From positions 65,381,013-65,445,012 of the forward strand of contig OZ026630.1 of NCBI GenBank assembly GCA_964020975.1: DNA of 64,000 nt, given 5' to 3'. Shown here piece after piece: positions 1 to 11,186 of this stretch (position 1 is its first letter; each line of letters starts with the position of its first letter). The stretch comes from Hermodice carunculata. Its lineage: Eukaryota > Annelida > Polychaeta > Eunicida > Amphinomidae. The position numbers and the translations under genes were made by a program. The notes under the pieces are model-generated. The model worked only from the letters and a program-made list of their open reading frames with translations, was not told the DNA's origin and did not search any database.

Positions 1-1116
1 GGGCAAGGTGACAAATTTATTATCATTATGTGTAGTCATAATTTCAGAAATGAAGAGAACCTTGTTCCTTGTCTTTAAACAAAATGTTGCAGTGTATTCT
101 CAGCATCAAAATAATCATGGCGATCTACTGTGGATCCTTTTGCCTCACTGTTCTGGTGGACAAGGTGAGCATAAATTGCAGATCTTTAGCCATTGGGCAA
201 GGTGACACTTTGCTCACCGTATGACAGTGTTTCCATTCTAGGGAATTTTTTCAGGGGGTCACTAGGAGGGAAATTCAGGGGAAAAGACTGTATTTTCACC
301 AGTTATACATGTAAATAAACAAGACTTGTTACCCTTTAGAATTTTCTCAAAGGTTGTTTCAAGTTTTAAAAGAGTAAGCAGTGTTTTCCCCAGATAATTC
401 TAGCTGTGTAGTGGGATTTCCATATTTAACCTAATTTGAGCATATTTCAAGAATTACAGCCCTACAATGTGTGGGGCCCTGGGGAGCAACCTGGGTAATA
501 TACCCCCATTTAGGGGTTAACAGAAACACTGTATGGAATTTTATTTGCTTGGTAGTTAACTTTTATGTAAGATGTTGGGGGAAGCTTTTTTTCTAGACCT
601 CTGTGGCACAGATTGATAGCCCAAATATAGCAAGTCACTGAATATTTCTTTAATTCCAGTTTGATGTGGGAAAACATTTGGAACATTGCAGAAAGAACTA
701 TCGCAGAAAGAGGAAATTGTAAAGTATCCTGGAAAAGCCTGACTTCCGATAAAATTATTTTTGTAACTAAATTCTTTTTTCTCATGGGAGTGATGAATCT
801 GAAGATACATTGACAGAGCATTCTACAACTACATTAAACACTCTAGACCTTAAAATAAGAACTACAAGGCCAGGATCTGTATCCAGTGTTTCTGAGCAGT
901 GTTTCTGAACTTTGTTCAAATCTTGGTCTGTTCTTGAGAAATTGGGGTGCCAAACATACCTGCACACCTGCCTGCATGGCTAATCACTGCAATCCATCAA
1001 CACAAACAGGATCCCTTTAGGGGGTGCAGGTGCCTTGATATATGTGAAAGTAATATGATCCTCTGATTTGTGATACATGAATTTTGACAGTGATGTGTGA
1101 AACTAATACACTGATA
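1..1116. other. no gene recognised
   Basis: No open frame here has coding character, and no splice-site pair brackets a plausible exon. The word gggcaaggtgac occurs at the very start and again near 195, which hints at a short repeat, but nothing else is recognisable. Confidence 0.5.
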
Positions 1117-1274
1117 CAATTGTACCTGCTATAAGGACCACTTCCATGAGAGAACACATTTAAGAATGCCCTTTCAAGACAGTGGTGTTATTTCTTTGAT
1201 AATATACCTGCAATATGTGACCACTTTCATCTGGCATCAGGGGTGGTCTTAAATAGCAGGTACTATTGTAATTG
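1117..1274. mobile_element. MITE-like element with short terminal inverted repeats
   Basis: The left end reads caattgtacctgctataagg followed by accac. The right end is its inverted counterpart, gtggtcttaaatagcaggta followed by ctattgtaattg. The arms are about 25-30 bp, imperfect, and separated by about 100 bp with no coding capacity. This fits a non-autonomous DNA transposon. No clear target-site duplication is visible and the superfamily is not assigned. Confidence 0.55.
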
Positions 1275-1966
1275 ATTATTGTGATTTGTGATATATGTAA
1301 CCTAGATGGCTCTGATTTGTGATATGCACCAGAAAAGGGGTAGTGATATTCAAAAGTAAGTGCCCTCATATTTGTGATTTAAAAAAAAAGCCTATAAGGG
1401 TCAGAGGCCCTCAAACAGGCACTCAATGGGGACAGGAGATGCCTGTCATACTTTTTTTTAGCTCTGCTGACCGAAAGTCGTAGTGCTTATGCGACCCCTC
1501 ATGTCTCCGTCCCTCTGTCTGTAAATTTTTGCTCATTAGCGCGATACCGTCCACAGTTTTCAAGTTAGCCCAAGATAATTTTCAGGGCTTATAGGGGGTA
1601 TGAAAATCCAGGCCGAGTTCGATATTGGTGGCGCCACCTGGCATTATGTAGTATAGTGGTCAAAATTTGAAAATCTTGTTAACACTCTAGCATCTTTATT
1701 TTGTTGGTGGATCTTCACCAAATTTGGTGAGATTCTGGGGGAGGTCAAAGTCTAAATTGCTAATGATACTAGTGGGGCCACCTATAATTTGATGGAAATT
1801 ATGAGCCAAAATATGTTTTAAGATGTAAAATTCCATATCTTGAAAAGTAAGTGGATTAGAGGTGCCAAATTTATATGATGTATAGACAATGTACAAAGCT
1901 GGAATTGTGTATAATATCTTTGACCTTGACCAATTTTTGTAAGGTCACCATGCCTGTAACATTGAA

Positions 1967-3569
1967 CAGGGCTCCAAAATTCCTATGATCCGACATTCCG
2001 GGACAAGCTAAAGCTCTTCTTGGACAAGTGACTTTCAAATTCAACTTGTCCTGTGGACAAGCTAAAAAAAATGGACTGAATTTACGTCTTTTTGCATGCA
2101 CGGCAACATTGATAATAAGCAGTCAGGGCCTTCGCGACTCTCGATATGCTGGCCATTTACTGCGGTCCGTGTGTACAAAACATACACACCAATGCAGGTA
2201 TGTGCATGGGGACACCAGTTGGTGATGACAATCCCCTGGACTAAAGTAGGTTTAGTCCAGGTTAAAACAATTACACGTTCAGCAGTTGTATTCAGTAGGA
2301 CTTGACTACCTACTTGATTTCTATCAAAACAAGCAGGTATTTTGACTATTGCGTACATACGAATACGAGATCAAAGGTACCAGCAGTACTGGGGCTGGGG
2401 CATATTGGCTTTCGCCCATTCTTGGAGCATGGTCACAGCACCTCACCGTCAGTCTAATCTGTCCGAACGATGAATTCTTGTGCAAATTAGCATCAAATGC
2501 CATTTATCAGTGGGTTCTAAAAGTGCTGAAAAGATCACGTAAAGGTGCCGCGAGTCTACTTCTCGGCCAAACACAACACACAACTGCCAGTCACATGCAA
2601 GGGACCGCGTGGAGTAATCTACGTTGAACTGAACATCTTGCTGACTGATCTGTCACACGTTCGGCATTTTTCTTTATCCCCCTTCCCCTCGCGTATTTGC
2701 CTGTGACTCCAAATAGTTGTTGCTATCAACACTGGAATTTTTATTTTCCCATGCTGCAATACAAAAAGAAAAAAAAAGCTTCCCTTTTGTCTGTTCCCTC
2801 CGTAAATTTCGAAAGATTCACACATGTTCACAGGGTGGAAGCCATGATGAACACACTGTAACACGAACCGTGATTGGCTTATTTTTGCATGCGACTCAAT
2901 TGACGAATCAAGTGATGTGTTGTCCGTCAGACCACGTAGCCAATGCAGCTGTTTGTATACAGTGATAGGAAAGATGGTGACCACACACTCGATGTGCATT
3001 CCAACGAGACAAATTTTTGATTTGAAATTCTTCGTTTGAATTTGAATTTAGTACACCATTTATTGCTAGGAACTTGCCAATACTGCAACACAAATTGACA
3101 GCGATGTACAGATAGCATTCACGGTAGTACGCAAACGATGTCTCGGATGTGCATCCCATCAGCGGCAACAAGAAAGAGGATGCTAAAACCAACACAACTA
3201 TTAATCTTTATTAAATTTACCGGGAACAGTGACTCCCAGAAATTACACAGTATTTTTCAATGCGAATGCCCCTATGCAAAAAGTTTACTTTTTAATTTGC
3301 ATTTTTAATATTTGCCAGTTTTACTGTTTACATTCATACCTAGAATCGTTGTAAAAATTGATATATTTTTGCCGATTTGCATGCGACAATAAGTGCCAAA
3401 TCAGGGTAAATGCTTTTTCCAGGCCTTTATGTATAGATTGAGGAAAAATAATATTACCATGTTTGTTGCACCAGGTTATATTCGGACAAGTGTATTTTGC
3501 ATACGGACAAGTGGATTTTAAAATTCACTTGCCCTTCCCACGAGTGCTTTGAAAAAAAATTGTGCCCTG
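1967..3569. mobile_element. candidate hAT-like non-autonomous DNA transposon
   Basis: The ends read cagggctccaaaatt and, inverted, cagggcacaattttt. CAGGG-type termini are typical of hAT elements. Subterminal ggacaagtg words occur in both orientations near each end (about 1,999-2,060 and 3,484-3,535). No transposase is recognised in the 1.6 kb interior, so the element would be non-autonomous. An exact 8-bp target duplication is not visible; ttgaa occurs beside both ends but offset by one base. Its position inside the 1,455-3,945 repeat makes it the younger of the two. Confidence 0.45.
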
Positions 3570-3814
3570 GTTGAAAGAGTTGATTTTGTAATGGCAGGGT
3601 GTAGCTTGGCAATGTCAGCACAGCACGAGGCAGGCCTATGGGCATCTTGTATTACATAATCTCAGATCCTTGATCTTTGTCCCAAGGTCACTGAAGACAT
3701 AGTGTTAAGGACTCACTCGTTGTCTTGGCACTTGCAACAATATTCATCACAGGATTTGCACAACTAAGCTATGATATATGTGGAGCGAAGTGCCATCTGG
3801 TGGCCAATATTTAT

Positions 3815-3856
3815 GAACATATAAAGCTTAATATTCACATTAAGCTTTATATGTTC
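3815..3856. repeat. perfect 18-bp hairpin
   Basis: gaacatataaagcttaat is followed by a 6-nt loop (attcac) and then the exact reverse complement. It lies inside the right part of the 1,455-3,945 repeat, just before its 3' end, so it is probably structural sequence of that element. Confidence 0.85.
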
Positions 3857-3945
3857 AGAAGCCATTTGAGGACTCAGCTTTGAAATGAACAGGTGCAATA
3901 TAGCCACAATGCCAGGAGAGCATTAGGTCCATAGGCCTCTTGTTT

Positions 3946-4796
3946 AATTTTCAAATCTGTCATATGATGTCAATCCCTGCCATGTGACACAGCCCAGCTT
4001 GACAGCTTGATAAATTTGGTGTGATGCTGACTAAATGTTGCAACAATCACAAACAGGTTCAAGGATGAGAAAGTAAAACTGTATTTCCTTCTGAAAAGAT
4101 AGATGTTGATAACTGTTATGTAGATGTACTAGTTAATAGCAATTCAATATCATTTATCTCTGTTTTACTATAGCTAAATGGAGAGACCTCCAGCGGGTAT
4201 CATTTTATTTGCACTAAATTCAGAGTTAAGACAAAGTTTATCTTTTTGTCAGCACTACAATTTGGATGTTACAGACACATCATTTGGCCAGTTTGATGCA
4301 ATTTTGTGTTTTAATCCGTATGAGTTTTCTGTTTTGGCACACTGGGTCCATGGGAAATTTCTCTGCTTTCCTTACATATTTTGTGACATACATTAAAATT
4401 TTGGTTGCAGGTAAGAAAACGAGGGTACAAAAGTCTTGATAATCTTTTGTTTTTGTTTTATGTTATAAAAACTGTCCAGTCGGTGTCCATGTATACATGC
4501 ATGAATTTACCCAAGTATATACCTTGGGGCACTGTTGGAAAATTGTCTGTTTCTCATGTCCAGCAACAGCAGAGCATGGGTAGGTAGGTTTAAATAAGTG
4601 GAATTCAAATTAAAAAAAAAGAAAGAAAAAATAGAGAGGGAGGGTCACCTTACATCATTTGAAAGTTACTGGGCGTTTTTAAATAGAACCAGCATCCAAA
4701 CATCATTTGTTGTAATTGACTTATTTACATAAAATAGTACATGCATGGACACAGAGATCAAATTTTACAGAGTCAATGTCATCAGTGTCCCAGGGG
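3946..4796. other. no gene recognised
   Basis: AT-rich spacer. An acceptor-like ttttactatag stands just before an open frame at 4,178, but a donor-like gtatc follows within 25 bases and the translated frame shows no domain. Nothing is supported here. Confidence 0.45.
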
Positions 4797-5199
4797 TCAC
4801 ATAAAGGATTTTTCAGTGTTGGTCCATTAGACCCATCTTCTTTTTCAGGAAAAATAGTGAGTCCATGGACTGAATCGATGGGTCCAGTCTAAAATTATGC
4901 AAACTAGACTTGATTTGGTGTGATTTGATTAATTGATTTTATTTAGTATGATCAACATACATTGATACGTGAGTTTACCAAAAAGTGATAAATAGATAAA
5001 ACATGCAGGCAACTTACGCCTAGAAACAAACAAAACATATGGTCTATATGCTAATGCAGGCAAATCATAATTATAATTAAGATTGAATAAAAAGTTACCA
5101 ATGTGCCAATGTAAAAGAGTTTAATGACTAAAAGTTTGTTGATTGTTCCAAGGATTTGCCCAGCATGCATGCAATGTGCCGGCTTTTAAATCCTCAGTG

Positions 5200-5450
5200 A
5201 CAAACAACCAGCAACTGACTTTGGGCCTGATTGTGGCTCACAGAGAAAGCATATGTTCGGTAGTGGGAGGTTCATTTGTGGCTTTGGGACTGAAAAAAGG
5301 TGTTGGGTGTTCGGAAGGGAGAGGTTATGAACATCCAGGAACACCCAAGTGCCTGTCAAAGAACATGTAAACATTTGGGACTGAAAAAAAGTGTTCAGAA
5401 GTGAGAGGTCTTCACTAGTCGGAGGTGTTCGGTAGTGGAGGTTTTACTGT
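5200..5450. mobile_element. truncated TIR element inside copy A
   Basis: The right edge, gtagtggaggttttactgta, is a TIR-like end of the 'acagtaaaacct' type also seen, diverged, at 13,488 and 14,331. The phrase gggactgaaaaaaggtgtt recurs as a near copy about 90 bp later, indicating internal duplication. The matching left TIR is not found. The block is absent from duplication copy B, so it arrived after duplication in A or was lost from B. Confidence 0.45.
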
Positions 5451-5538
5451 ATCTGATTTGGCACACTATGAACCATCGGGCAATTTTTTGCTCTCTTGCA
5501 CAACAAGCGGCATGCATATTGAACACGCCTCGGCTCTG

Positions 5539-5680
5539 TTATTTTTGTGATTCATTCGACGTGATGAAATGGTCAGAAATTACATGATTTGTATTTCTGT
5601 GCACTTTCTGTGTCAGTTTACCTGAAAAATTTGATGCCGTAGGAGGAGTCAAGAGTCTGATCTTAAGTGTGGTCACTTTT
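5539..5680 (-). other. open frame shared by both duplication copies
   Basis: On the minus strand both copies keep an open frame through the same 42-codon block (5,539-5,680 and about 7,200-7,341), starting LKIRLLTPP and ending NESQK; I count 31 of 42 identical residues. In copy B the block contains ATGGCATCAGAATTTTCAG followed by gtaaat, which resembles a short first exon and donor. There is no recognised domain, and chance openness over 42 codons is possible. Confidence 0.25.
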
Positions 5681-6062
5681 CTTACTAAGCAACACAATAC
5701 AGGCCATGCAACACAACACGAGCGAGTGCACACAGCCTGCCAGTCACAGGCATGGTTTTTGGCTATGTTGGACGTATATTTTTCGGCCTGCAATCATGAA
5801 TTTCATTCCGTTCTTGTTCTGTCATACAGATATGTTGCATTCAAACAATTTAATAAAATCAAAACAACAAAATTTTGTTAAAATCACCAACGGCGTGACA
5901 CATAGGAGGGCAGCAATCAACAGTCTTTTTGGTGAAAATATGAAGTGAAAATTTAACATCTTAGTCCAATAATCTTGGCTTTAATACGACTTATTCCTCC
6001 CCAACATTGCGGACATGAGACGGGCACATGTATGGGCAACAACGAGTTTGATTGGACAGTTA

Positions 6063-6595
6063 GCGGCACGTGATCAAATCCACCCAGTGAGGAACCTGGA
6101 AATGCTCTCAGCACATTTAAAATGAGGTGAAATGACGTACATTTTTGCAGGGTTACCCCAGAATTATTTTTTCTTAGCAAATAAGAGAGCTTGTTATATA
6201 CAAAGACGAACATTAGCAGGATTCCACCAGTATAATGCATTATAATCATGGTCATGGTGGACAATGCAAAACACCGGGACCTTAAAGGTGCAAAGTTACT
6301 AAGTTTGGGGTAATGTTTGCAGTTGTATCATCCAAATTGCATTGTGTTTTTTTGTGCGTGGGTCCACAAAGATGCAAAATGACAATGTTTTATTGATTTT
6401 CGTGCATCTTTTCTTCATTTTTTGCGTCTATGACGCAGGACGCACGCTTAATGTGACCCCTGGTGCCCAATGAAAATGTGCTATCTTCCATGACGGAGTC
6501 TTTCAAGATTCCCAGGTGATCACCATGTTCTGGTGCACATGGCACTCGATCTGAGACAAATGGGACAATTTTTTGACTAATTGCTTAACAGGGGT
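6063..6595. other. spacer between duplication copies, no gene recognised
   Basis: AT-rich spacer with no exon-like block. Words resembling the start of the duplication (ggtccacaaag, gacccctggtgccc) suggest that the duplicated unit may extend further upstream at low similarity. Confidence 0.4.
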
Positions 6596-7603
6596 AGCAG
6601 TAAGGATTTTTCAGTGTGGGTCTGTTGGACCCATCTTTTGTCTTTTATACGAAAAATAGTGGGTTCATTGACTGCATTGGTCCATCCAGCCTGAAATTGT
6701 GAAATGTAGACATAATATTGGCTGCTGTTCCCATTTTGGAGGAAAATTTCATTTGGTGTGATTTGATTGATTGATTTTATTTGGTATAATCAACATACAG
6801 TGACACATGAGTTTACATGAAAATGACAAGTAAAACATGCAGGTGACTTAAGCATAGACACAAACATAACATATGTCATATATATATATATATATGCTCA
6901 TGCAGGCAAAGTATCATTGAATTAATAATATGCAAATGTAAAAGAGATTAATGACTTAAAGTTTGTGACCAATGATGGTCAAGGATGGATTTGGTCTAAC
7001 CGGGGACCTGTAATTAACATTATAAGACTAAGCCTGTAACACGTCCCTGGTCTACCAAAACTTGATTTGTGAAAGGGGCTTAATTGTAACCCCTAGCATG
7101 CTGTCAATATCTTGTATCGCACACAGTGTGCCATCGGGCAGGTTTTCACTCACTTGCGCAACAAGCGGCATGCAAGATTGAACGTGCCTGGGCTCTGTTT
7201 TTTTTGCGATTCATTCCAAGTGATGAAATGGTTATAAGTTACATGATTTAAATTTTTATGCACTTCCTTTTTCAATTTACCTGAAAATTCTGATGCCATA
7301 GGAGGTGTCAAGAGTCTGATCTTAAGTGCGGTCAACAACACATCATGTTAACACAAATCTTTGCTTCGTCCACATGTGACTGTGCGGTGACTAATTTTCA
7401 TATTTTGCTTGCCTGCCTTAAGTAATTTTCCCTCATGCCTTTATCTGTGTCTAGATTTGTTCGATGGAAGTCTGTTTGCTGAAAATATGTTGTGAAAATT
7501 TAACGTCTTGGCCCATAATCTTTCCGTGAATAAGACTTGAACCTTCCCAACATTGCAGACATGAGACATGCACATGGGCAACAACGAGTTTGATTGGACA
7601 GCG
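6596..7603. repeat. segmental duplication, copy B (direct)
   Basis: Direct counterpart of 4,797-6,062 with the same order of landmarks but without the 5,200-5,450 insertion. It contains a short (TA)n run near 6,876 that is absent from copy A. Confidence 0.8.
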
Positions 7604-8662
7604 AGCTTGTTCTCTGCTACATGCCCTTAATAATGCTTTTGAATTTTTTTTGATGTAAATCATACAGTTTATAGTAAATTATAGTTCAGAAAAGGCAAGA
7701 ATGAGCAAAATTACTACTCTCCCCGATTATTGCAAGGGAATTTACGAAACCTCAGCACATAATAACCCCTGATTTCTTTCTGTGAGTAGTTTTGCTTGTT
7801 TTGGTGTGCGACTATTACGGTGAGCACACCTTTGGGGGTGCCTTTTGATGTTCCAAAGTTTGAGGTGCAACTATTGCGGAGATGAGATTAATGGGGTAAA
7901 AAAATCAGGCCAGCAGCATTGTTGTTTTACAGTGGCAGGTAACTTTATTTTGATTCAAACAGGACAAAAACTCTCCAGCAGAGGCATTCTTACAAATTCA
8001 GAGGGTTACCAGAAACAAAATTATTTTTAAGAGCAGTCTCAATGTGAACATGTTTCTTGGAGACATTGCCCAGTGATCCTCCTTGAGTGTTAAGCTCACA
8101 GACAACCTTTAATACTGGAACACAATTGTTTGAAAAAAACAACCAGCCATGTATTATATATTTGTTTTTATATTTATTGAAAAATAAACGCATGTTACAA
8201 CATCAAAATCAAGAGTATTTTTTTTCTGTCACCGACATTTTACAGGGTTGGAAGAAAATAAAAAAGCGTTTTTCTCGCAGGGTCAGGAGCAGTTTTTAGG
8301 GCCGGTCCAGACATGAGGAGCAGACATTTTACTAACAAGGCTCCAGCTTTCTTTTTGACCTTGAAAGTCGAAAGCAAGGTCACTGGCCATTTAAATTTTT
8401 GTGCATAGGATACTACAGGTACATTTTGTGGCCATGATTACTAGGGTTGGGTATCATTACTATTTTCTGTATCACGATACTTTTGGATACAGAGCCATGT
8501 ATCAGAATACTTATCACGATATATGGTGAGAGTGTATGAAGTGATCACACTCTTTGAATTTACTTACAAAAGTCAGTATCACAGCCTTGGTGCTGGTGTT
8601 TTGATAAATCATTCTGCTGTGTCTACATGTACCAGCAATGAATTGATGATGTATGTATGTAT
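7604..8662. other. no gene recognised
   Basis: No exon or mobile element could be supported. The words atcacgatac and catgatacg around 8,460-8,520 recur near 9,470, so the stretch between them may be one insertion (the LINE fragment with its GATA tail) into an older repeat. Confidence 0.4.
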
Positions 8663-8825
<163 letters not shown>

Positions 8826-9330
8826 TTTTTTTTCGTCGAACATTACAAAGAACATTAGTCCACTAGGGACTAGTATAGTCGACGTGGAATAAAAGGTAAA
8901 ATATATGTATAAAAAGTAAAAATTGACACATAAGACTAAAATATACACAATATACTCAATACACACCAGTATAATTCCTTTGACCATGGCCAATGTCCCA
9001 CTCATGGGGGGTATTTATAATGTGTAGGTCTTCACTCGGCGACACCCAGAGGCTTTACACCTATGAGTACCAAAACGTTAGATCAATTTCATGAATTTCT
9101 GAAGGGATTCAGCTGACCTCTGGGTGTTGTCGAGTGGGTTCCATGATTTTGCCCCTTTGTAAGTGAAGGAATTGAGGCCGTATTTAGTCGTATTAACTTT
9201 TGGTAGATTTAGCATGTCGGTTCCTCTTAAACTGTAGTTTGTTTCACGCGCTGTAAATAGATCATTGATATAACTGGGATTTGTGTGATTGACAGATTTA
9301 TAAACTTCTTTCAATAAACAAGATTGATGT
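8826..9330 (-). mobile_element. CR1-like LINE, 5'-truncated 3' end
   Basis: The minus-strand frame at 9,078-9,314 encodes the C-terminal region after the reverse transcriptase of CR1/L2-type LINEs. Recognisable pieces are PSYINDLF, TKYGLNSFTYKGAKSWNPL and a tail ending QKFMKLI before the stop; the family pattern is 'PxYLxxLF … G.xSFxYxGAKxWNxLP … S…FKxxLK'. After the stop come about 250 bp of 3' UTR and the (GATA)n tail. Truncation just upstream of 9,330 is the usual 5' truncation of LINE copies. The frame is intact over its length, suggesting a fairly young copy. Confidence 0.8.
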
Positions 9331-9479
9331 AAGCTGTGAAATGTATTTTAGTGGCTGTTGATCTCCATACAGGGATGATTTTCTTAAATTTCTTCATATG
9401 AAATTCATGAGTTACGATAAAATTGAAGTTTTTTATTGCATCATGAAAATTTAATACACAAGGATCGTATCATGATACG

Positions 9480-9760
9480 GGTTGGTACAGGCTTAGTATT
9501 GCCGTTTTTCAGTATTTTGATATATTGTCTTAACCTTAATGGTTACTATTGAACATAAATAGGAAATGTTGCTGTCAAGGCAAAAGGGCGTATGTATCAA
9601 ATTTGGCCAAAATGAGTTAAGAGTGGAATATGATGCACCAATGTGTGTTAGATCACCTGACCTTGGTTTTGAGGTTGAAACTGCAGTACACCAAGGGACC
9701 AGCATACATTTGGGGTTTTTTTTTTTATTAATTCCCAGTATGCCATAAAATATAATATGT
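9480..9760. repeat. dispersed repeat shared with 14,450-14,900
   Basis: The words ggttactattgaacataaat and caaggcaaaagggcgtatgt reappear, in direct or inverted order, at 14,450-14,900 (ggttactattcaaaacatga, atacgcccttttg). It is a diverged interspersed repeat with no coding content. Confidence 0.4.
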
Positions 9761-10020
9761 ATGCATGGTTTTTAATACTTAAGTGAACTGGCAGTGTACA
9801 TAATGTCTTGAATGACATATATATCACTGAGCCATCAACTTGAAGCCGTCACAAAAAGTTCAACACTTGTTCTGAATGTTCTCCATTGTAACTTTGAGAA
9901 ATGTATGGAATCCCTCATTAAACCAGGAAATGAGAATAAAAAAGGGCGAGCTGTCAGTAATGGGACATAACAGTCAAGCTGTATATGTGACTTGTTAAAT
10001 CAAGCTCTGAGTATTATGAT

Positions 10021-10239
10021 TTAGCAACAGCAAGGTCCCTGAATCAGGGTATTTTCCTCACTGTAATTGGACAACAGCCTTCCAGTATGACGGGTCCTGT
10101 GAGGATATGCGTCCTCACAACAGTCTATATCATCCCGGACAGGCCACCAATATTTTCCATTGGTGTGGGAATGGAAGAATTCAAACCAAAAATGTTCTTC
10201 ATCTGTTGTAAGGTCGCCTGTACACTTAGCTTTATCCAT
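10021..10239 (-). CDS. candidate small ORF or exon, unrecognised
   Basis: A closed frame of 72 codons from ATG to stop. The translation starts MDKAKCTGDLTTDEEHFWF and ends LIQGPCCC; it is rich in Cys, Trp, His and Asp and has the balanced composition of a real protein rather than of AT-rich noise. No family is recognised and no convincing splice pair confirms it. The next minus-strand frame (10,797-11,168) lies upstream of it across the pyrimidine minisatellite. A chance ORF is a fair alternative. Confidence 0.25.
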   Translation of the reverse strand: MDKAKCTGDLTTDEEHFWFEFFHSHTNGKYWWPVRDDIDCCEDAYPHRTRHTGRLLSNYSEENTLIQGPCCC

Positions 10240-10559
10240 ACGAGTCTACCTATGTAAACCAGGTTCCCACCATAATGTACAGCATACTGTAAATTGCTTT
10301 AATTTCGCAGTACTTCTTATTTTTGCTTATTTGGCTGATGGCACAAAACCATGAAAATAAAAACACAATGAAATAGTGTTTTAACACTGTTTGAATGGGA
10401 ATTATGTCCAAAACAGTGAAGTTAAAACTACAGTGAATTGTTAAAAATACAAAAACGGTGAAAATTAATACACGCGAAAATAAAGCAGTTTACAGTTGTA
10501 CTTTCTCGGGTCTCTAATTCCACTGTGCTCTCCCCTTCACTATTTTACCTCTGTTTTCC

Positions 10560-10800
10560 TCCTGTTTGTCCTCTCTCTTTAACTTAAATTTTCTTTTCTC
10601 TTTTGTGCTCTCTCTATAACCTCTACTTTTCTTTCTCCTTTGTGCTCTCTCTTTAACCTCTATTTTCTTTCTCTTTTTGTTCTCTCTTTAACCTGTATTT
10701 TCTTTCCCCTTTGTTCTCTCTCTTTAACCTCTATTTTCTTTCTCCTTGTGCTCTCTCTTTAACCTCTATTTTTTACTCCTTTGTGCTCTCTCTCTTTCAC
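10560..10800. repeat. pyrimidine-rich minisatellite, ~42-bp unit
   Basis: About six imperfect copies of a unit built on ctctctctttaacctctatt followed by ttctttctcctttgtg. The plus strand is nearly all C and T, giving a long polypurine-polypyrimidine tract that could adopt triplex structure. Confidence 0.85.
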
Positions 10801-11168
10801 CATTTTCTGTCTCCACTATTAGGCCAATAATTAGGCCCTGCAGGTCTGTATAGTGGGTGCTGTGTTGTGATATAAAGGTCTTTGCCATACGACTCCCGTA
10901 TGATCGTGATTCTCATGTTGTGCTGCTTTATTATCCCTGGCACAATTATACTGTTGTCTGGGAGGCTGGATCTTACAGCACTTACATCAGTATGAGAGTA
11001 CTGTGACAGCCGTAAGTAGGCAAGTCCTTTCAAGAGGCAGAGAACTTTCTGGGTGTCTCTCAATGACCTCATTTTTGCGTAAAAGGTAGTCAAATCCTTT
11101 ACTAGACATTTAATCTTTGCCCCAATACCATGTGCAAAACCCTTCCCATGATCTCTCTCTAGATACAC
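10797..11168 (-). CDS. candidate ORF, 123 codons, unrecognised
   Basis: One of the longest frames not explained by simple repeats. The translation runs MYLERDHGKGF through DTQKVLCLLKGLAYLRLSQY and SIIVPGIIKQHN to the stop. A strong donor-like gtaagtgctg follows YSHTD, so the real exon, if any, could end near 11,000. No domain is recognised. It may be an exon, a pseudogene or chance. Confidence 0.22.
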   Translation of the reverse strand: MYLERDHGKGFAHGIGAKIKCLVKDLTTFYAKMRSLRDTQKVLCLLKGLAYLRLSQYSHTDVSAVRSSLPDNSIIVPGIIKQHNMRITIIRESYGKDLYITTQHPLYRPAGPNYWPNSGDRKW

Positions 11169-11186
11169 CCGGTTAGTCTCAACTGA

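Larger units (their letters stand above)
1455..3945 (+). mobile_element. non-autonomous repeat of the AGCTCAGCTG...CTTGTT family, interrupted
   Basis: The left end (ttttttttagctctgctgac) matches the left ends of the copies at 15,786 and 18,416. The right end (taggcctcttgttt), preceded by a small hairpin, matches their right ends at 16,697 and 20,384. Internal text such as 'ggtggatcttcaccaaatttg' style phrases recurs across the family. No protein is encoded. A second element (1,967-3,569) has inserted into it, so only about 0.9 kb belongs to this copy. The class is unknown; the absence of long TIRs and the 3' hairpin recall Helitron-type ends, but the canonical termini are not present. Confidence 0.6.
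4797..6062. repeat. segmental duplication, copy A (direct)
   Basis: The segment aligns in the same orientation with 6,596-7,603. Shared landmarks in order are aaggatttttcagtg, tttggtgtgatttgatt, caacatac, aaaacatgcagg, gcaacaagcggcatgc-type text, gagtctgatcttaagtg and caacgagtttgattggac. Copy A carries an extra block (about 5,200-5,450) that looks like a TIR element. Divergence is modest, so the duplication is not recent but is still easy to align. Confidence 0.8.

Noticed and set aside
4178-4396. Exon-like frame after an acceptor-like sequence
   Set aside because: No domain, and the only nearby donor would give a 23-bp exon; chance splice words are frequent in AT-rich DNA.
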